DNA of 64,000 nt from Azolla caroliniana (GCA_043228905.1 JBHGNT010000011.1:5022001-5086000), one strand, 5' to 3'; shown: positions 46,358 to 58,303, counted from the first letter of the stretch. The notes: generated from the letters alone by a model not told the origin. Program-made: numbers and translations.

Positions 46358-46647
46358 TGTTGGCATAAAAGGCCAACGCCTTCTAATTTGTATCTTAGTG
46401 TGAACACATCCAAATATTTAGGTCTTAGTATATAAGCAATTATAGAGCTTCTTGATCATTCTTGTATGATGAGTCTCTGAGAGAGAGATAGAACGAATGC
46501 AATAACAAAGCGTCCATTAAATCTTAAACCGTGTCTATCCTCTGTGGTATCTTCTTGCCTCCACTCTGTGTATAGTTTGTTGAACACATACAACAGGTTC
46601 TCACCCATACGTTTCCGCACATATTCAACTACAACAAGTGGTATCAG
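46358..46647 (+). promoter_or_regulatory. COP-C2 5' LTR and primer-binding site
   Basis: Short LTR (279 bp). It contains TTAGTATATAAGCAA (about 46425-46440) as a likely TATA element, a GAGAGAGATAGA stretch downstream, and ends CTACAACA. TGGTATCAG at 46639-46647 matches the 3' end of initiator Met-tRNA, the usual copia primer. Confidence 0.75.
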
Positions 46648-48095
46648 TCCGACTTGCGGTTCGGCAGCAACAAACAACAGAAAAGCTGAAAGGACAAAGA
46701 CCAGGTCCAAAAAATCTCACTTTCGAAGAAGAACATGGCTTCCGAAACACGGCTTGAAATCAGAAAATTCGATGGCCAAAAATTTTCCTTATGGAAGGAG
46801 ATGATGCAGGATGTGCCGATCACTAGATTTCGTCAATCGAGAGAGCAAGCCGACATAACCGGTTGGAACACCAACCGATGGAAGACTAAGGAAGATTGAT
46901 AGCAGTCAAAGTCGAGAATGAATCGATCAGGTGAATTTTGCACACACTACAGAAAATCTAGCCACAATGTTTCTGACTGTTGGTCGATCAAGAGGAAAGA
47001 GAGTGGTCGGCAATCCAAGTGAAATCGAGGATGATCTGACTCAGACCACTCTCTTGTGGAAAACCAAATAAACGTTGCTGAAAACCGATCAGGAGAAATC
47101 CTCTCATTAGCGAATTCAATTATCAGAGAAGTCCTCTACAGTGCACAAGATGCACACACGTGGTTACTAGTTTCCGGTGCCACATTTCACGTGACCCCAA
47201 ACATCAAGCGATTTTCAAACTATTTGATCGGCGCCAACGGCACTGGCCCACTAGGCAATGGGCAGGACTGCAGAATAGCAAAAGTTGGCAAAGTACCAAT
47301 TCAACTGCCAAATGACAACACAATAATCCTACATCAAGTCTGACACGTACCCGATCTGAAAAAGGAGTTTGGTCTCCATCGGGATGCTAACTGAAGATGG
47401 GTATCGAACGACTCTAAGTGAGTTCGCATGGATGATCAGCCAAGGAAACCTAAAGATAGGAGGTGGGCACAAGTACAATAACTTGTACCCATTAATGGCG
47501 ATCAATCCAGAAGGGGCCGTGAATGTAGCCGAAAAGACCAACCCAAACATATGGCATGGCCGACTTGGTCATATGTCTAAAGCTGAACTTGATTGGCTAC
47601 ATTCCGAAACTCCAAGCAAAGAGGGACTTTTGCGAGCATTGTCGATATGGGAACTATACCCAAAGTCTGCACTCTCTCCACTACGAGACAATACAATAGC
47701 CCCTAGAGCTCGTGTCGTGCCAGAGCAATCACTAGGAGGCTCCTGGAACTTCATCACTTTTGTAGATGACTGTACATGGAAGGTCTAGGCCTATTTTATC
47801 AGGTCCAAAGATGAAGTGCTCGAGGTATTCTCTCGGTGGATAACTGAAGTGGAGAACCGATAAGGATATAGAGTGAAGACACTCTGATCCGACAATGGAG
47901 GAGAATACACCTTTCGAGCCGTCAAACAGTACCTGTCTGATAAAGGGATCCGGCATCAAAAGACCGTTCCATACACACCCATGCAAAATGGAATGGCAGA
48001 ACAGATCAACCAAACGATCCAGGAGAGGGCGACGACAATGCTCCAACAAGTTGGACTGAAGTTGGAGTTGTGGGCCAAAGCATTGCAGACGGCAG

Positions 48096-48605
48096 TGTTG
48101 CGATGTCAATCTCTCCGGATGGGATCCGATGATGAATGAAGAGGACCCGGTGAGAACCGGAAGAAAATACATATTTGTAAATATGTTTTTTGAGTAAGCA
48201 TAGTGAGGCTATATTTGTAAATAGCCCTAAGTTCATATCAGTATAAATATGACTTAGGGCAATCACTTTATTATGGTAGTTGTTGTCATGTAGTTGTGTG
48301 TGCATAACTGTTGTATAGAGAGTGATAGATAGAGAGAGAGAGAGAGGATATACAAAGAAATACTCTGTTCTAACTGTCACTTGGCGAAGAAACAGAGCTC
48401 AAGGTCATTGCCTCTGAGTCTTTGATTGTACCTTTCTCATATAGTGATAGTTTGGAGTCTGTGGGCTCCCGTGGTTTTTCCCTATTAGGGTTTTCCATGT
48501 AAACATCTTGTGTCATCTCGGACTTCCCATTTCTGTGTTCGATTCTCATCAAAGTGATTCAAGACTCAGTTGCGGCCAAGCAATATTCCGCACTATTTCC
48601 TATCA
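48096..48605 (+). repeat. solo COP-A LTR inside COP-C2 integrase
   Basis: 510 bp from TGTTGCGATGTC to TTTCCTATCA, with TATA block GTATAAATATGAC at about 48240 and a GA tract. Flanks GGCAG and GGTAG (4 of 5). The COP-C2 integrase frame continues across it. Confidence 0.85.
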
Positions 48606-49924
48606 GGTAGTATATATTATCAATATGTTGTTGTCAAAAGCAATCAGGCTTGAAGTGCCATAGGCACTATGGTTAGGCAAATATCCGAACTACTATAGGC
48701 TTTGTGTATTCGGATGCGAAACTTACGGGTTCATCCCTAGGGAGAAAAGGAGCAAGCTGGCACCCCATGCAACAAAGTGCATGTTTCTCGGTTATGGAAC
48801 CGATGGGGAATTTGGCTACAGGCTATGGGACCCAGAGAGTCGAAAATTGATCCAAAGCAGTGACGTTGTCTTCAATGAAGACTCCATCATCTCTTAGCGG
48901 AACCAGTTGGTAAAAAGGTATCCTTTGAAGGAGACAGAGCTATCGTAGAAGGACTCACCCACTAGGCTGACTCAGAGATTCGACAAACAGTCAAACTCAA
49001 ACAAGCCGACAATATATCTGCCGACTCCGAATCGGCAACATGTCCAATAGTTGAACTCAAAGATAGAGTCAAAAAAGACAAAGTCAAATCGACCACATTT
49101 GGGAATGATATAGTCAAAAGAGACAGAATCCAACCGACTGAAACATCATATATGGCTCAAATGAGACCCAAATCGATTGAGTACTCAAGGGAGAACAACA
49201 TGACACCGTTGAAATCTCATCATGAGGATGGGTTATCCAATAAGACTCCTGACACAAATGGTTGAGCAAATACCGATCAACCAACAGAGCCAATCAAAGG
49301 ATTTGAACCACTCATTTTGGCACCCAGGAGATAAGGACGAGCTCGAAGGAAGACAAAGTTCTATGAACCGGGCCTTGACTATGTCCATTACACCGATGCA
49401 GGCGAACCTAGCACATATGAAGAAGCTATGGTCACACCAAAAGTTTGACTCCTACATCATGCAACTTGGATACCGCCGATTAGACTCTGACCCATGCAAC
49501 TAGCTGACGAGTCTAGGATTTACCTAATCCTATATGTCAACAACATGTTGACTACAAGTAGCAATCAAACAAAAATAAGGAAGCTAAAGCGAAACCTTCA
49601 CGACAAGTTCGCGATGAAGGAACTCGGACAATCCTGTCACGTATTAGGCATGAGGATCGAGCGAAATCGGACAAAAAAGTTTCTTTGACTCTCCCAGTTC
49701 GACTACATTCGGAAGGTGCTAAAGCGCTTCAACATGGAGAATGTGAGGCCAGCACCAACATTGTTTCCGATGTCGATCCGACTATCGGACAAAGACTCTC
49801 CTTCAATGGACAAGCAGAGAGAGCTTAATGGGAAGATGCCCTACGCATCGGCCATAGGAGGTATCATGTACACAATGATGGCGACCTGACCCGACATAGC
49901 CTGCAGTAGGGGTGGTCAGTCGGT

Positions 49925-50272
49925 ACATGTCAAACCCAGGAAGGAAGCATTGGGAGGCCGTCAAGCACATTCTTAGGTATCTAAAAGGAACTATGGATGC
50001 ACAACTGACTTTCGGTTTGACAACCTCAACTGAAGTCGAAGGCTACATTGACTCCGACTATGTCGGAAATATGGACAATCGAAAGTTGGCATCAAGCTAC
50101 ATGTCAAACCCAGGAGTGAAGCATTGGGAGGTTGTGAAGCACATCCTTAGGTATCTAAAAGGAACTATGGACGCACAACTGACTTTCGGTTTGACAACCT
50201 CAACTGAAGTTGAAGGCTACACTGACTCCGACTATGTCGGAAATACTGACAATTGAAAGTTGGCATCAGGCT
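49925..50272 (+). repeat. 174-bp in-frame tandem duplication in COP-C2 RNase H
   Basis: ACATGTCAAACCCAGGA at 49925 recurs at 50099. The unit is 58 codons and covers SNPGxKHWEAVKHILRYLKG to VEGYTDSDYVGN. The copies differ at only a few bases, so the duplication is much younger than the element's lesions. Confidence 0.9.
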
Positions 50273-51231
50273 ACATCTTCACCTATGGTGGTGGTGCAAT
50301 ATCATGGAGGTCGAAACTTCAAGAGTGCATGACTCTATTTACCACAAAGGCCCAGTACATAGCAGCATCGGATGCAGTGAAGGAAGCAATCTGGCTGCAC
50401 CGACTGTCTACCGACTTCTCAGCTACAAGCCGAATCGACCAACCAATGCCGACTTTCTATTGCGACTCACAGAGTGTAATTCACCTCATCAACAATCCTG
50501 TCTATCACGCAAAGACAAAGCATATTGAGGTGCGGTATCATCACATCCAGGAGCTCATAACCGAATAGAAATTTGAAGCCCGGAATATCGACACCGAGGT
50601 GAACATCGTCGATTGTCTAACAAAGCCACTCCCAGATCAACATTCAAGAGCACTGAAGAAAAAGATGGGACTACAACAAGCGACTGAGCAGAAGAAAGTT
50701 GAGCAAGGAGCAAGAGGTAAGTCGGAGATATGACAAAATTCGGACAAGATTCGGACAAGTCGATCCGAATGACTAACCAAATTAGGCTAGATACCAATTA
50801 TATCTATGCCAACCTGGCGACATGCCGAACGACTTGTAATTTCATAACTATACGTTAAAAGTGTAATCTAGGTTCACGGAGGAGATAACCCCATATAATT
50901 GTAATAAGAAAGAGTAATCCTTTTACAGGGGAGTTTGTTGCCATAAAAGGCAGAATCCTTTCAATTTGTATCTTAGTGTGAGCACGTCCAAATAATTTGG
51001 CCTTAGTATATAAGCAATAACCTAACGATGTAATAACAAAGCTTCTTGATCATTCTTGTATGATGATTCTCTATGAGAGAGATAGAATGAATGCAATAAC
51101 AGAGCTTCCATTAAAGCTTAAACCGTGTCTATCCTGTATTGTATCTTCTTGCCTCCACTATGTGTGTAGTTTGTTGAACACATACAACAGGTCCTCACAC
51201 ATACGTTCGCATATTCAACTACAATAGAATA

Positions 51232-51350
51232 TTGTTGACCCAAAGACAATATGTGTTGAATATGATGTACAAGTTCAGTACTATGATAGATTGTCGATTT
51301 GTCACGGCTCCTCTCCCCCAAAATCAAAAGCTACTCCATGACTAGGGGCT
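51232..51350 (+). pseudogene. COP-B3 RT continuation, cut by COP-C3
   Basis: Reads LLTQRQYVLNMMYKFSTM, then VTAPLPQNQKLLHD, the usual copia RT-thumb/connection segment. It is cut at 51351 by the next LTR. Confidence 0.75.
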
Positions 51351-51480
51351 TGTTGGCATAAAAGGACAACTCCTTCCAAATTGTATCCATAAGTCTGAAC
51401 ACATTCTCAAGTTAGGCCTTGACTATATCAGCCCAATTGTAACATTGTAAATAGAGATAGATAGATAGATAGATTATATT

Positions 51481-52384
51481 ATCGTCTTCGGAGGTCAAAT
51501 ATTCCTGTAAAGATTGGGCTCGGTCGAAGAGATGTGGAAAGCATGGTGGAATGTGATCAAAGGCAAAGCATTATATCAAACTGTGATACTCAGACTCACG
51601 AACTTCGTTAGAGCAAAGTGTGCATAGCCGACCACTCTCATCATTTGTGCCCCAACACCCTGTTTGACATCGCAATGCATGTGAGCTAAGTCGCATGGAA
51701 GCAATGGTTCGAATACCAGATAATGGTATGGTATCTAGCATGTATCGATATGTACGGTGTTGTTGGGGTGGGGGATGAAGCCTAGAATGGCTTCACCCCC
51801 CTCCCAAAGGGGTTACCATAGTGAGAGAGCTAGAGAAAAAGACAAATAGAAAATGACACAAATGTGAGAGGGGAAAAAAGGTATATCTCATTATATACCC
51901 CATAAGGGGTTTATATAATACATCCAATGTAACGGTTACATGACCATTATAAATAAGACCATTACACATTCTTGTACACATGCACATAATTGTGCATGTG
52001 TCCATACACATACTCATCCTCACACACTCATTTACTTTACACATACACATCAACCACATCATTACACATAACCTTACGCCTCCCCGTATATTCTTACGAG
52101 TAACATACGGTTTCCCCGTTCCGCAAAGAATATGGTTTTGTAGTTAGGTGGAACATGTGTAGTATAATCTGTGAAGCATGAGCCTCTACATTTGTCTCAT
52201 GTCATGATACATTGGCATTGCAAAAACGCCTCATTTATAGAGGAATCTAGTGATGCATCATGAAATAAGTGTCTCGCATCCCATCTACCAAACCATTTTT
52301 CTATATCTTGCATCCAACCAAAACACAAAATTTTGCTTTTATGCGTCTTTTGGATCTTTTTACTTGCTTCCCATGCAATTCTAG
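51481..52384. other. unassigned DNA inside the COP-C3 LTR, with a GC-rich hairpin
   Basis: No supported gene. A hairpin lies at about 51771-51800: arms GGGGGATGAAGCC and GGCTTCACCCCCC with a short loop. A minus-strand frame near 52370-52200 (RHLFHDASLDSSINEAFLQC) looks protein-like but I cannot name it. Confidence 0.4.

Positions 52385-52385
<1 letters not shown>

Positions 52386-52440
<55 letters not shown>
52386..52440. repeat. (GA)n microsatellite in the COP-C3 LTR
   Basis: About 55 bp of pure GA. COP-C2 has only a short GAGAGAGAGATAGA at the equivalent place, so the tract expanded after the two elements separated. Confidence 0.95.
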
Positions 52441-52442
<2 letters not shown>

Positions 52443-52639
52443 CAGAAGAGAATAACAGGTTTCCATTAGAGCTTCAACTAAGTTCTCTTGCTTCTTACTT
52501 GCATAGTTTACGCATTCTGCTTCTCTATCTTGTACATGTTGTTTCCTTAGCATCACCTTGTAGGTTCTCACATATTCTTCCACTTATTATCTTCAACATT
52601 TGGTATTAGTGTGACCTTGCTGTTCGGCAGCAACGAACA

Positions 52640-53140
52640 ACACAAAGCTTAGAAAAGAACTTGACCAACTGAAAGAAAAAGACCAAGCCAACAACATCTA
52701 CTTTGAAGAAACATGGTGACACAGTCCGGCAGTACTGTGGAAATCTAGAAGTTAGACGGAAAGAACTTCACCTCGTGGAAGGACATGATGCAAGATGTGG
52801 TGATTATCTGGTGACAAATAGAATCCATTCGACACAACACTTGACCTGCTTCAATGTCAATCGAAGATTGGAGATCTTTGGACAAAATCACCAAATCTAC
52901 CATTTGAATGCACGTGGCTGAAAATGTCTATTTCATCCTGGCTTAGCATTCTTTTTGTAGGAGAAACTTCAAGTCGTGTACGAGAGAAAATCCTCCACGT
53001 CGAAATTGACATTGAACCAACAGTTGCTCAATATGACGATGAGAGTGACGGATCCATTGACTTCCTACATCAACACCTTTAGTTGGGTGTTGTCTGAACT
53101 CTCCTCCCAAGGGATCAACCTCGAAGAAGAAGTAAAATCC
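52640..53140 (+). pseudogene. COP-C3 gag, first part
   Basis: Frames give MVTQSGSTVEI, KLDGKNFTSWKDMMQDV and SMSIEDWRSLD, the same opening as COP-C2 gag (RKFDGQKFSLWKEMMQDV). It has many stops and ends in the target duplication AATCC at 53136-53140. Confidence 0.6.
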
Positions 53141-53643
53141 TGTTGAGAAATAGTGCAGAATATCGCTCGGCCACAACCGAGTCTTGAATCACAAAAATGG
53201 GAAAGAACAAGAGAGTACACCGAAATGACACAGGATGTTTATGTGGAAAACCCAAATAGGGAAAAACCACGAGAGCCCACAAACTCCAACTATCACTATG
53301 GGAGGAAGATACAATCAGAGCCTCAGAGGCAACGACCTCAAGCTTTGTATCTTTGCCAACCGGCGGTTACAACAGAGTATCTCTCTGTATCTCACACTCT
53401 CTCCTTCTGTCACTCTTTATACAAGAATATGACAATAACAACCTTATACAAAGTGATTTCCCTAAGTCATATTTATACTTATATGAACTTAGGGCTATTT
53501 ACGAATATAGCCCCAATAGGCTTACTCAAAACATATTTACAGATATGTCTTCTCTTCCGGTTCTCACCGGCTCTCCTCCTGTTTCCGGATCTCTTCCGGT
53601 TTAGGGTTTAGGGATCCCATTCGAAGAGACCGATTTCCCAACA
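53141..53643 (-). repeat. COP-A4 3' LTR
   Basis: 503 bp. On the minus strand it begins TGTTGGGAAATCGGTC (53643) and ends TATTTCTCAACA (53141). TATA block is the complement of CATATTTATAC near 53468. Confidence 0.85.
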
Positions 53644-53659
53644 ATCTCCCCCTTCACTC

Positions 53660-54960
53660 CAGCATGGGATATCTTGTCAGCCCGATCCGCTTTTGGCACG
53701 CGTCCAGCTTGTCGGTTGTCAAGGCCTTGGTCAGCATGTCTGACCCGTTCTCCTCCGTGTGGATCTTCGTCAGCACGAACTCTTGATATTCTACTCTCTC
53801 CCGGATCTAGTGGTACCTCCGCTGGATATGTTTCGTCCGGGAATGGTAGGCCACGTTCTTTGCAAGGTGGATGACACTTTGACTATCGCAGTAGAGCCGG
53901 TATTCCTCCTATTGGATCCCTAGCTCTCCCATGAAGTCCTTCATCCAGATTATCTCCTTACTGGCTTCTATAGCTGCCATGTACTCCGCCTCTGTGGTTG
54001 TCAATAGCATCTGAATCTTTCCTTGGTCTCGTCCAACGATCAACATATCATCCACATATAGGAGGAGTATCAGGAAATCTCCTCCATCAAATTTCTTCAC
54101 AAACACGCAGTCATCGGTCTGTGTCTTGTGGTACCCTTGGTCGGTCATGAAGGAGTCGAACTTCCGGTACCATTGCTGGGAAGCTTGCTTCAATCCGTAT
54201 AGGCTCTTCTTCACCCGGCACACTAGGTGCTCGTTCCCTTTCCTCTCAAATCCTTCTGGTTGATGCATGTAGATCCCTTCTTTGAGGTCGCCATGTAGGA
54301 ATGTCGTTGTGACGTCTAGTTGCTCTACCTCGAGGTCCATGCTTGCCGCTATGCCCAATACCGTCCGGATGGATGTCATCTTTACTACCGGAGCAAAGAT
54401 GTCATCGAAGTCCACTCCTTTCTTCTACTGGAAGCCCTACACCACGATTCGGGCCTTATACCTGGGTGGATTTCTGGCATCTCCCAGTTTTAGCTTGTAC
54501 ACCCACTTATTTCCGAGTGCTCTCTTCCCTTTCGGCAACTCCATTAAATCATATGTGTGGTTCTCATGTAGGGAATCCATCTCATCCTGGATGGCACTCA
54601 ATCACTTGCGGTTGTGGGTGTCTCTCTTTGCTTCTTCGAAGCTTTCCGGCTCCCCCTCATCGGTTAGGAAGACATGCTCTGCATCCGGAAATCTCTGGGG
54701 TGCTCTTCTCTCTCGGAAAGGATATCTCTATCCCTGGTTTCTAACTGTCGGTTCCTCCGTTTGTTCCTCATCCGAATCCGATTTGGGATCTTGTCCGGTT
54801 CCAGTGTCTTCTTCTTCTTCTTCTGTCGGTTCGGTTTCTTCTCCATATCCAGCCGGTTCGTCGAGTGTCATCCGGTTACCAGCTAACATCCGGTTTTCAA
54901 CCAGGTAGGTCCTTGTGTCCTTTGGCCGGTTTTAATTAGATGATCCGGAGTTGATCATCT
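53660..54960 (-). pseudogene. COP-A4 linker, reverse transcriptase and RNase H
   Basis: After the linker (54900-54660, acidic, KKKKKTLEPDKIPN region), RT runs NKWVYKLKLGDARNPP, KARIVV-stop-GFQ-stop-KKG (two TAG), VDFDDIFAPVVKMTSIRTVL, VEQLDVTTTFLHGDLKEGIY, KKSLYGLKQASQQWYRKFDS and LLLYVDDMLIVGRD with YVDD intact. Right after GKIQM a deletion joins it to RNase H (TTTEAEYMAAIEASKEIIWM, 54005-53909). The end of RNase H (YHSRTKHI and RKRIGL regions) lies in 53900-53660. This is the best-kept RT of the window. Confidence 0.8.
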
Positions 54961-54964
54961 TCTT

Positions 54965-56310
54965 CTCCGACTCCCAGTCGACAATGGTCCTGTCTTCCAT
55001 GAACACTATATCCCAACTCCGGAACACCTTCTTGTCAACAAGATCTCACACCCAGTAACCGAACTCATCGATGCCAAATCCAAGGAATATGCATGGTTGG
55101 GACTTTGGATCTAGCTTTGCTCTCTTGTCCTTCACCACATGCACGTATGCGAGACACCCGAACACCTTCAAGTGCCGGTAAGATACATCTTTGTCGGTCC
55201 ATAATTTCTCTGGTGAGTTTCCTCCCAAGGGTATTGAGGGTGATCTGTTTGTCACGTAGGTCGTCATCGTCAGCGCCTAGTCCAAAACTTCTTGGGTAAC
55301 TTGGCATGTGCAAGCATGCTCCGGACTCTCTCCATTATGGTCCGGTTCATCCTTTCAGCCAGCCCGTTTAATTCTGGCGTCTTCGGCACGGTGAATTCGA
55401 GCCGGATTACCTTCGACCGGTAGTACTCCTCGAACTGCCCCCGGTATTCTCCTCCGTTATCTGTTCGAACCACCTTTAGCTTCCAGCCGGTTTTTCTTTG
55501 CACTCTCGCGTGGAGCTCCTTGAAGATGGATAGTACCTGATCCTTCGTCTTCAACAGTGCAACCCACAACTTCCGGCTATGGTCATCTATGAACGTCACG
55601 AAGTACTGCGATCCAGCATGTGGCTTCGTGTCCACTTGACACACATTGGAATGCACCAGCTCCAGTGGTGCATTACGTCTCATCGATGGCCTTGAGCGGA
55701 AGGAGGTCCGGTTTTGCTTATTGGCCAGGTAGTCGGTGCACTTCTCAAGATGCACGTCCTTCACCGGAATGAGGTTGTCTTTGGCAACCCTCCTTATCCC
55801 CTTCTCACTCATGTGACACAGTCTCTTGTGCCACAGCTCACTGGCAATGTCGGAAGCAACGTTCACTCCTTCCCGGCATATCCAGGCATGCATGAAGTAC
55901 AGTGTGTTGACCTTCCAGGATCGAGCCACTATTAGACTCCCTTTGCTGAACTTCATGACTTTGTTCCAGATGCTAGCCATGTAGCCTTCATCATCTAGCC
56001 GACCAGCTGATATCAGGTTCAGTCGAACCTCCGGAATGTGTCGGACATCCTTCAGCAGCAAATTGCATCTAGTTGATGTCATCAAAAACACATCTCTTAT
56101 GCCAACAATTCGGCATGTACCTTCATTCCCCATCTGGACACAACCATGATCACCAGCTGTGTAGGATGAGAAGCATTTCCGTTCCGGTGTCAACTGGAAC
56201 GACGCTCCGGAATCGACAACCCACGTTGTCTCGTCGCCGACAAGCTTTAACTCATTCTCTTCTGTAATGAGCATCAGTTCTTCTTCACTTGTCGCGATCG
56301 CCGACATTCC
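54965..56310 (-). pseudogene. COP-A4 protease and integrase, longest intact pol frame
   Basis: A frame of about 345 codons (56307-55270) has protease WVVDSGASFQLTPERKCF, GAG-pre-integrase SELWHKRLCHMSEKGI, and an integrase zinc site with one Cys lost (CTDYLANKQ where CxxC is usual). The integrase core has all three acidic residues: VHSNVCQ region (Asp replaced by Asn), FIDDHSRKLW and RTDNGGEYRGQF. ELNGLAERMNRTIMERVRSML follows. It then shifts frame into TNRSPSIPLGGNS, FGCLAYVHVVKDKRAKLDPK and FGIDEFGYWV (55060). Note that the first core residue reads N here. Confidence 0.8.
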
Positions 56311-56329
56311 TTTCTAATCCGGTCCTCTC

Positions 56330-57575
56330 CGGTCCGAACTCTTCTTCGAATCGGTAGTGCCAGTTTCCTTCTCCTTCTGGAAATGCCGGCAGTTCTTCTT
56401 GAAGTGTCCCGGCTTCCTACAATAGAAGCACGTGGGCCTCCCCCTTGACTTCGACCTCGTCCTCGATTTGTCCCGGTTTTGGGGACTCTGATACCCGCCT
56501 CTTCCCCGGTTGTGGTCATCTTCCATGACCAAGGCTTTTGGATCGGTTCCGGACTCCTAGTCCTTCCGGCGAGCTTCTTCATTTAGGAGGCTTGATTTTA
56601 CCCTTTCTAAAGACAACTATTTTCCTTCCATCCTGGCGTTGCCCAACATGACAACAGATGTCTCCCAGCTATCCGGGTGTCACGGACACACCAAGCGTGG
56701 ACTAAGACGGAGCACGCATGACGAGGCTACGACGGAGCGATGACGGAATGACACAAGAGCATAAAGATAGATATGAAGATCATGGAGACAAGATTGGGCG
56801 AAATGAGAATACTAGATTGATATGTCCATGACTGGCGTTGTTCACCTTCAATTCCTTCAAGGTGAACTCAACTATTTATACTAAGTGGCATGCATACCTG
56901 TTGCACGCATGTGATACAATAGAGCATGTAGGCAATAGGTACGCATGCATGTGCCAAGTGTAAATACTACAACGGAGAAATTATGCACATGATGCTAGCT
57001 AAAACCCACAATGAGGAAGTGTATACATGATTATATGCTAGATGCGTGGTTAATACATAACATTGTTTTATAACATGGTCATGTCAAGAGTTCGAATCTT
57101 GACACCGGGAGGGAACCGAGCAGGATCAATGCTAGTACCTCATCGGTAATAGATACTTCCAACGAGGTTGCTTGATGTATTAGCCCCTGGAAGGCATTCA
57201 TGTGCTCCACCATGCTGGAGTTGTCTTGGTACCGGAGCCTCACTAGTTTCCGTAATACCAAAACCCCGGTTAATGGCATTCTTGTTCTGGAACATGAAGC
57301 CGATCTTCTCCCAGAGTTCATGAGCCTTACTTTCTTCGTTGAAGTTGTTGTACAAGCTCATGTTGATGAAGCACCCGATGTATAGCGTCATCTTCATGTG
57401 CATCACCTCCCACACTATGGCATCGATCTTATCCGGTCTCTTGTCCCCGAACTAAACCGGCAACCAAAGATCTTTGACCACCAGCATATCCCTCATCTTC
57501 GACTTCTACACTAACTAGTTGGAGCCGGTGAGCTTGAACAGGACGCCGAACGATTCTTCCATTTTCTGTGTTGTT
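56330..57575 (-). pseudogene. COP-A4 gag, split by a solo LTR
   Basis: From 57565: EESFGVLFKLTGSN, IDAIVWEVMHMKMTLYIGCF, NEESKAHELWEKIGFMFQNK, RLRYQDNSSMVEHMNAFQG, DEVLALILLGSLP. Here the solo LTR 56678-57104 intervenes. It resumes with SWETSVVMLGNARMEGK and ends in the zinc knuckle CFYCRKPGHFKKNC (about 56430-56390, CX2CX4HX4C intact). It has a few stops and one frameshift. This copy keeps the gag start that COP-A1 and COP-A2 lack. Confidence 0.8.
56678..57104 (-). repeat. solo LTR of a different family inside COP-A4 gag
   Basis: 427 bp, TGTCACGG...CTTGACA, flanked by a perfect 5-bp duplication CCGGG (56673-56677, 57105-57109). On the minus strand it starts TGTCAAGATTCGAACTCTTG and has GTATAAATAGTTGAG as TATA element (complement near 56870). 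No other copy is in the window, so the family is unknown. Confidence 0.8.
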
Positions 57576-57833
57576 CGCTCTGATACTAGCTTGTTCAGAA
57601 ATAGTGCGGAATATCACTCGGCCACAACTGAGTCTTGAATCACAGAAATGGGAAAGAATGAGAGAGTACACCGAAATGACACAGGATATTTACGTGGAAA
57701 ACCCAAATAGGGAAAAACCACGGGAGCCCACAGACTCCAACTATCACTATCAGAGGAAGCTACAATTAGAGCCTCGGAGGCAATGACCTTGAGCTCTGTA
57801 TCTTCGCCAACCGGCAGTTACAACAGAGTATCT

Positions 57834-58303
57834 TCTTGTCCGTCGGAATAGTAACTGACGGACAGGAGCCCAAAAATAAAGAATATAGTAAATTTGTAAC
57901 GCATGTAAACGGTTCGCGCAGGAAGCGTGAACGGCTAAAAAGACCCTATGTATATAAAGGGCAGAAATTCTCTGATAGAGGTAGCGTGTAATTTTGAATG
58001 TAAAAGGCGCATCTTAATAGAGTTCTATCTTCTCTGATTCCTGTGCATATCTGTGGTTAATCTATTGTGTGTCTGTGATTCTTGGTGGCGTAGCGTAGTC
58101 GTAAGAGTGTAGGTGTAAGTAATAGTGTGGTTTCTAGTCCACTGTCTAAGGAGTTCGGTTGTAGCCGTCTCCCTTATACGCTACTAGGATACGGGAGGTA
58201 TCCCACTAAGTATTATGCTACAACGATACCATTCGTTGCAACACAGTCACTTTGAGGTCTAGGTCAAAGGATTGACCGTAGACCATGTTCCTAATCGGTA
58301 ACA
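57834..58303 (+). promoter_or_regulatory. 5' LTR of element X with TATA box
   Basis: 470 bp. A TATA box (TATATAAAGG, 57951-57960) is preceded by ACCCTATG. The same block lies in the 3' LTR at 60989. Both LTRs share the block TGATTCTTGGTGGCGTAGC. Confidence 0.8.

Larger units (their letters stand above)
46739..50730 (+). pseudogene. COP-C2 gag-pol
   Basis: Gag starts at ATG 46736 or nearby (ASETRLEIRKFDGQKFSLWK) and is strongly shortened, with a Cys-His remnant near 46940. Protease is WLLVSGATFHVT (about 47163), so the catalytic Asp is Val. Integrase: FGLHRD, IWHGRLGHMSKAELDWL, FVDDCTWKV, DNGGEYTF, then the solo LTR, then LEVP-ALWLGKYPN and GCETYGFIPREKRSK. A deletion takes the linker and RT fingers. 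LILYVNNMLTTSSN replaces YVDD with YVNN. RNase H is nearly intact (VEGYTDSDYVGN, YCDSQSVIHLINNPV, HIEVRYHHIQELITE) but carries a 174-bp duplication. Confidence 0.8.
46358..51226 (+). mobile_element. COP-C2: full-length copia element with both LTRs (target duplication GAATA)
   Basis: 5' LTR 46358-46636 and 3' LTR 50936-51226 start TGTTGGCATAAAAGG / TGTTGCCATAAAAGG. They share CATACAACAGGT and end CTACAACA / CTACAATA. GAATA flanks both sides (46353-46357, 51227-51231). The primer site TGGTATCAG (46639-46647) follows the 5' LTR after two bases, and an AGGGGAG purine tract precedes the 3' LTR. The insides are gag to RNase H, with one solo LTR (48096-48605) inserted and internal deletions. Confidence 0.9.

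Noticed and set aside
57083-57105. GTTCGAATC at the solo LTR end, resembling a tRNA B box
   Set aside because: No cloverleaf or A box can be built around it; it is part of the terminal palindrome of the LTR.
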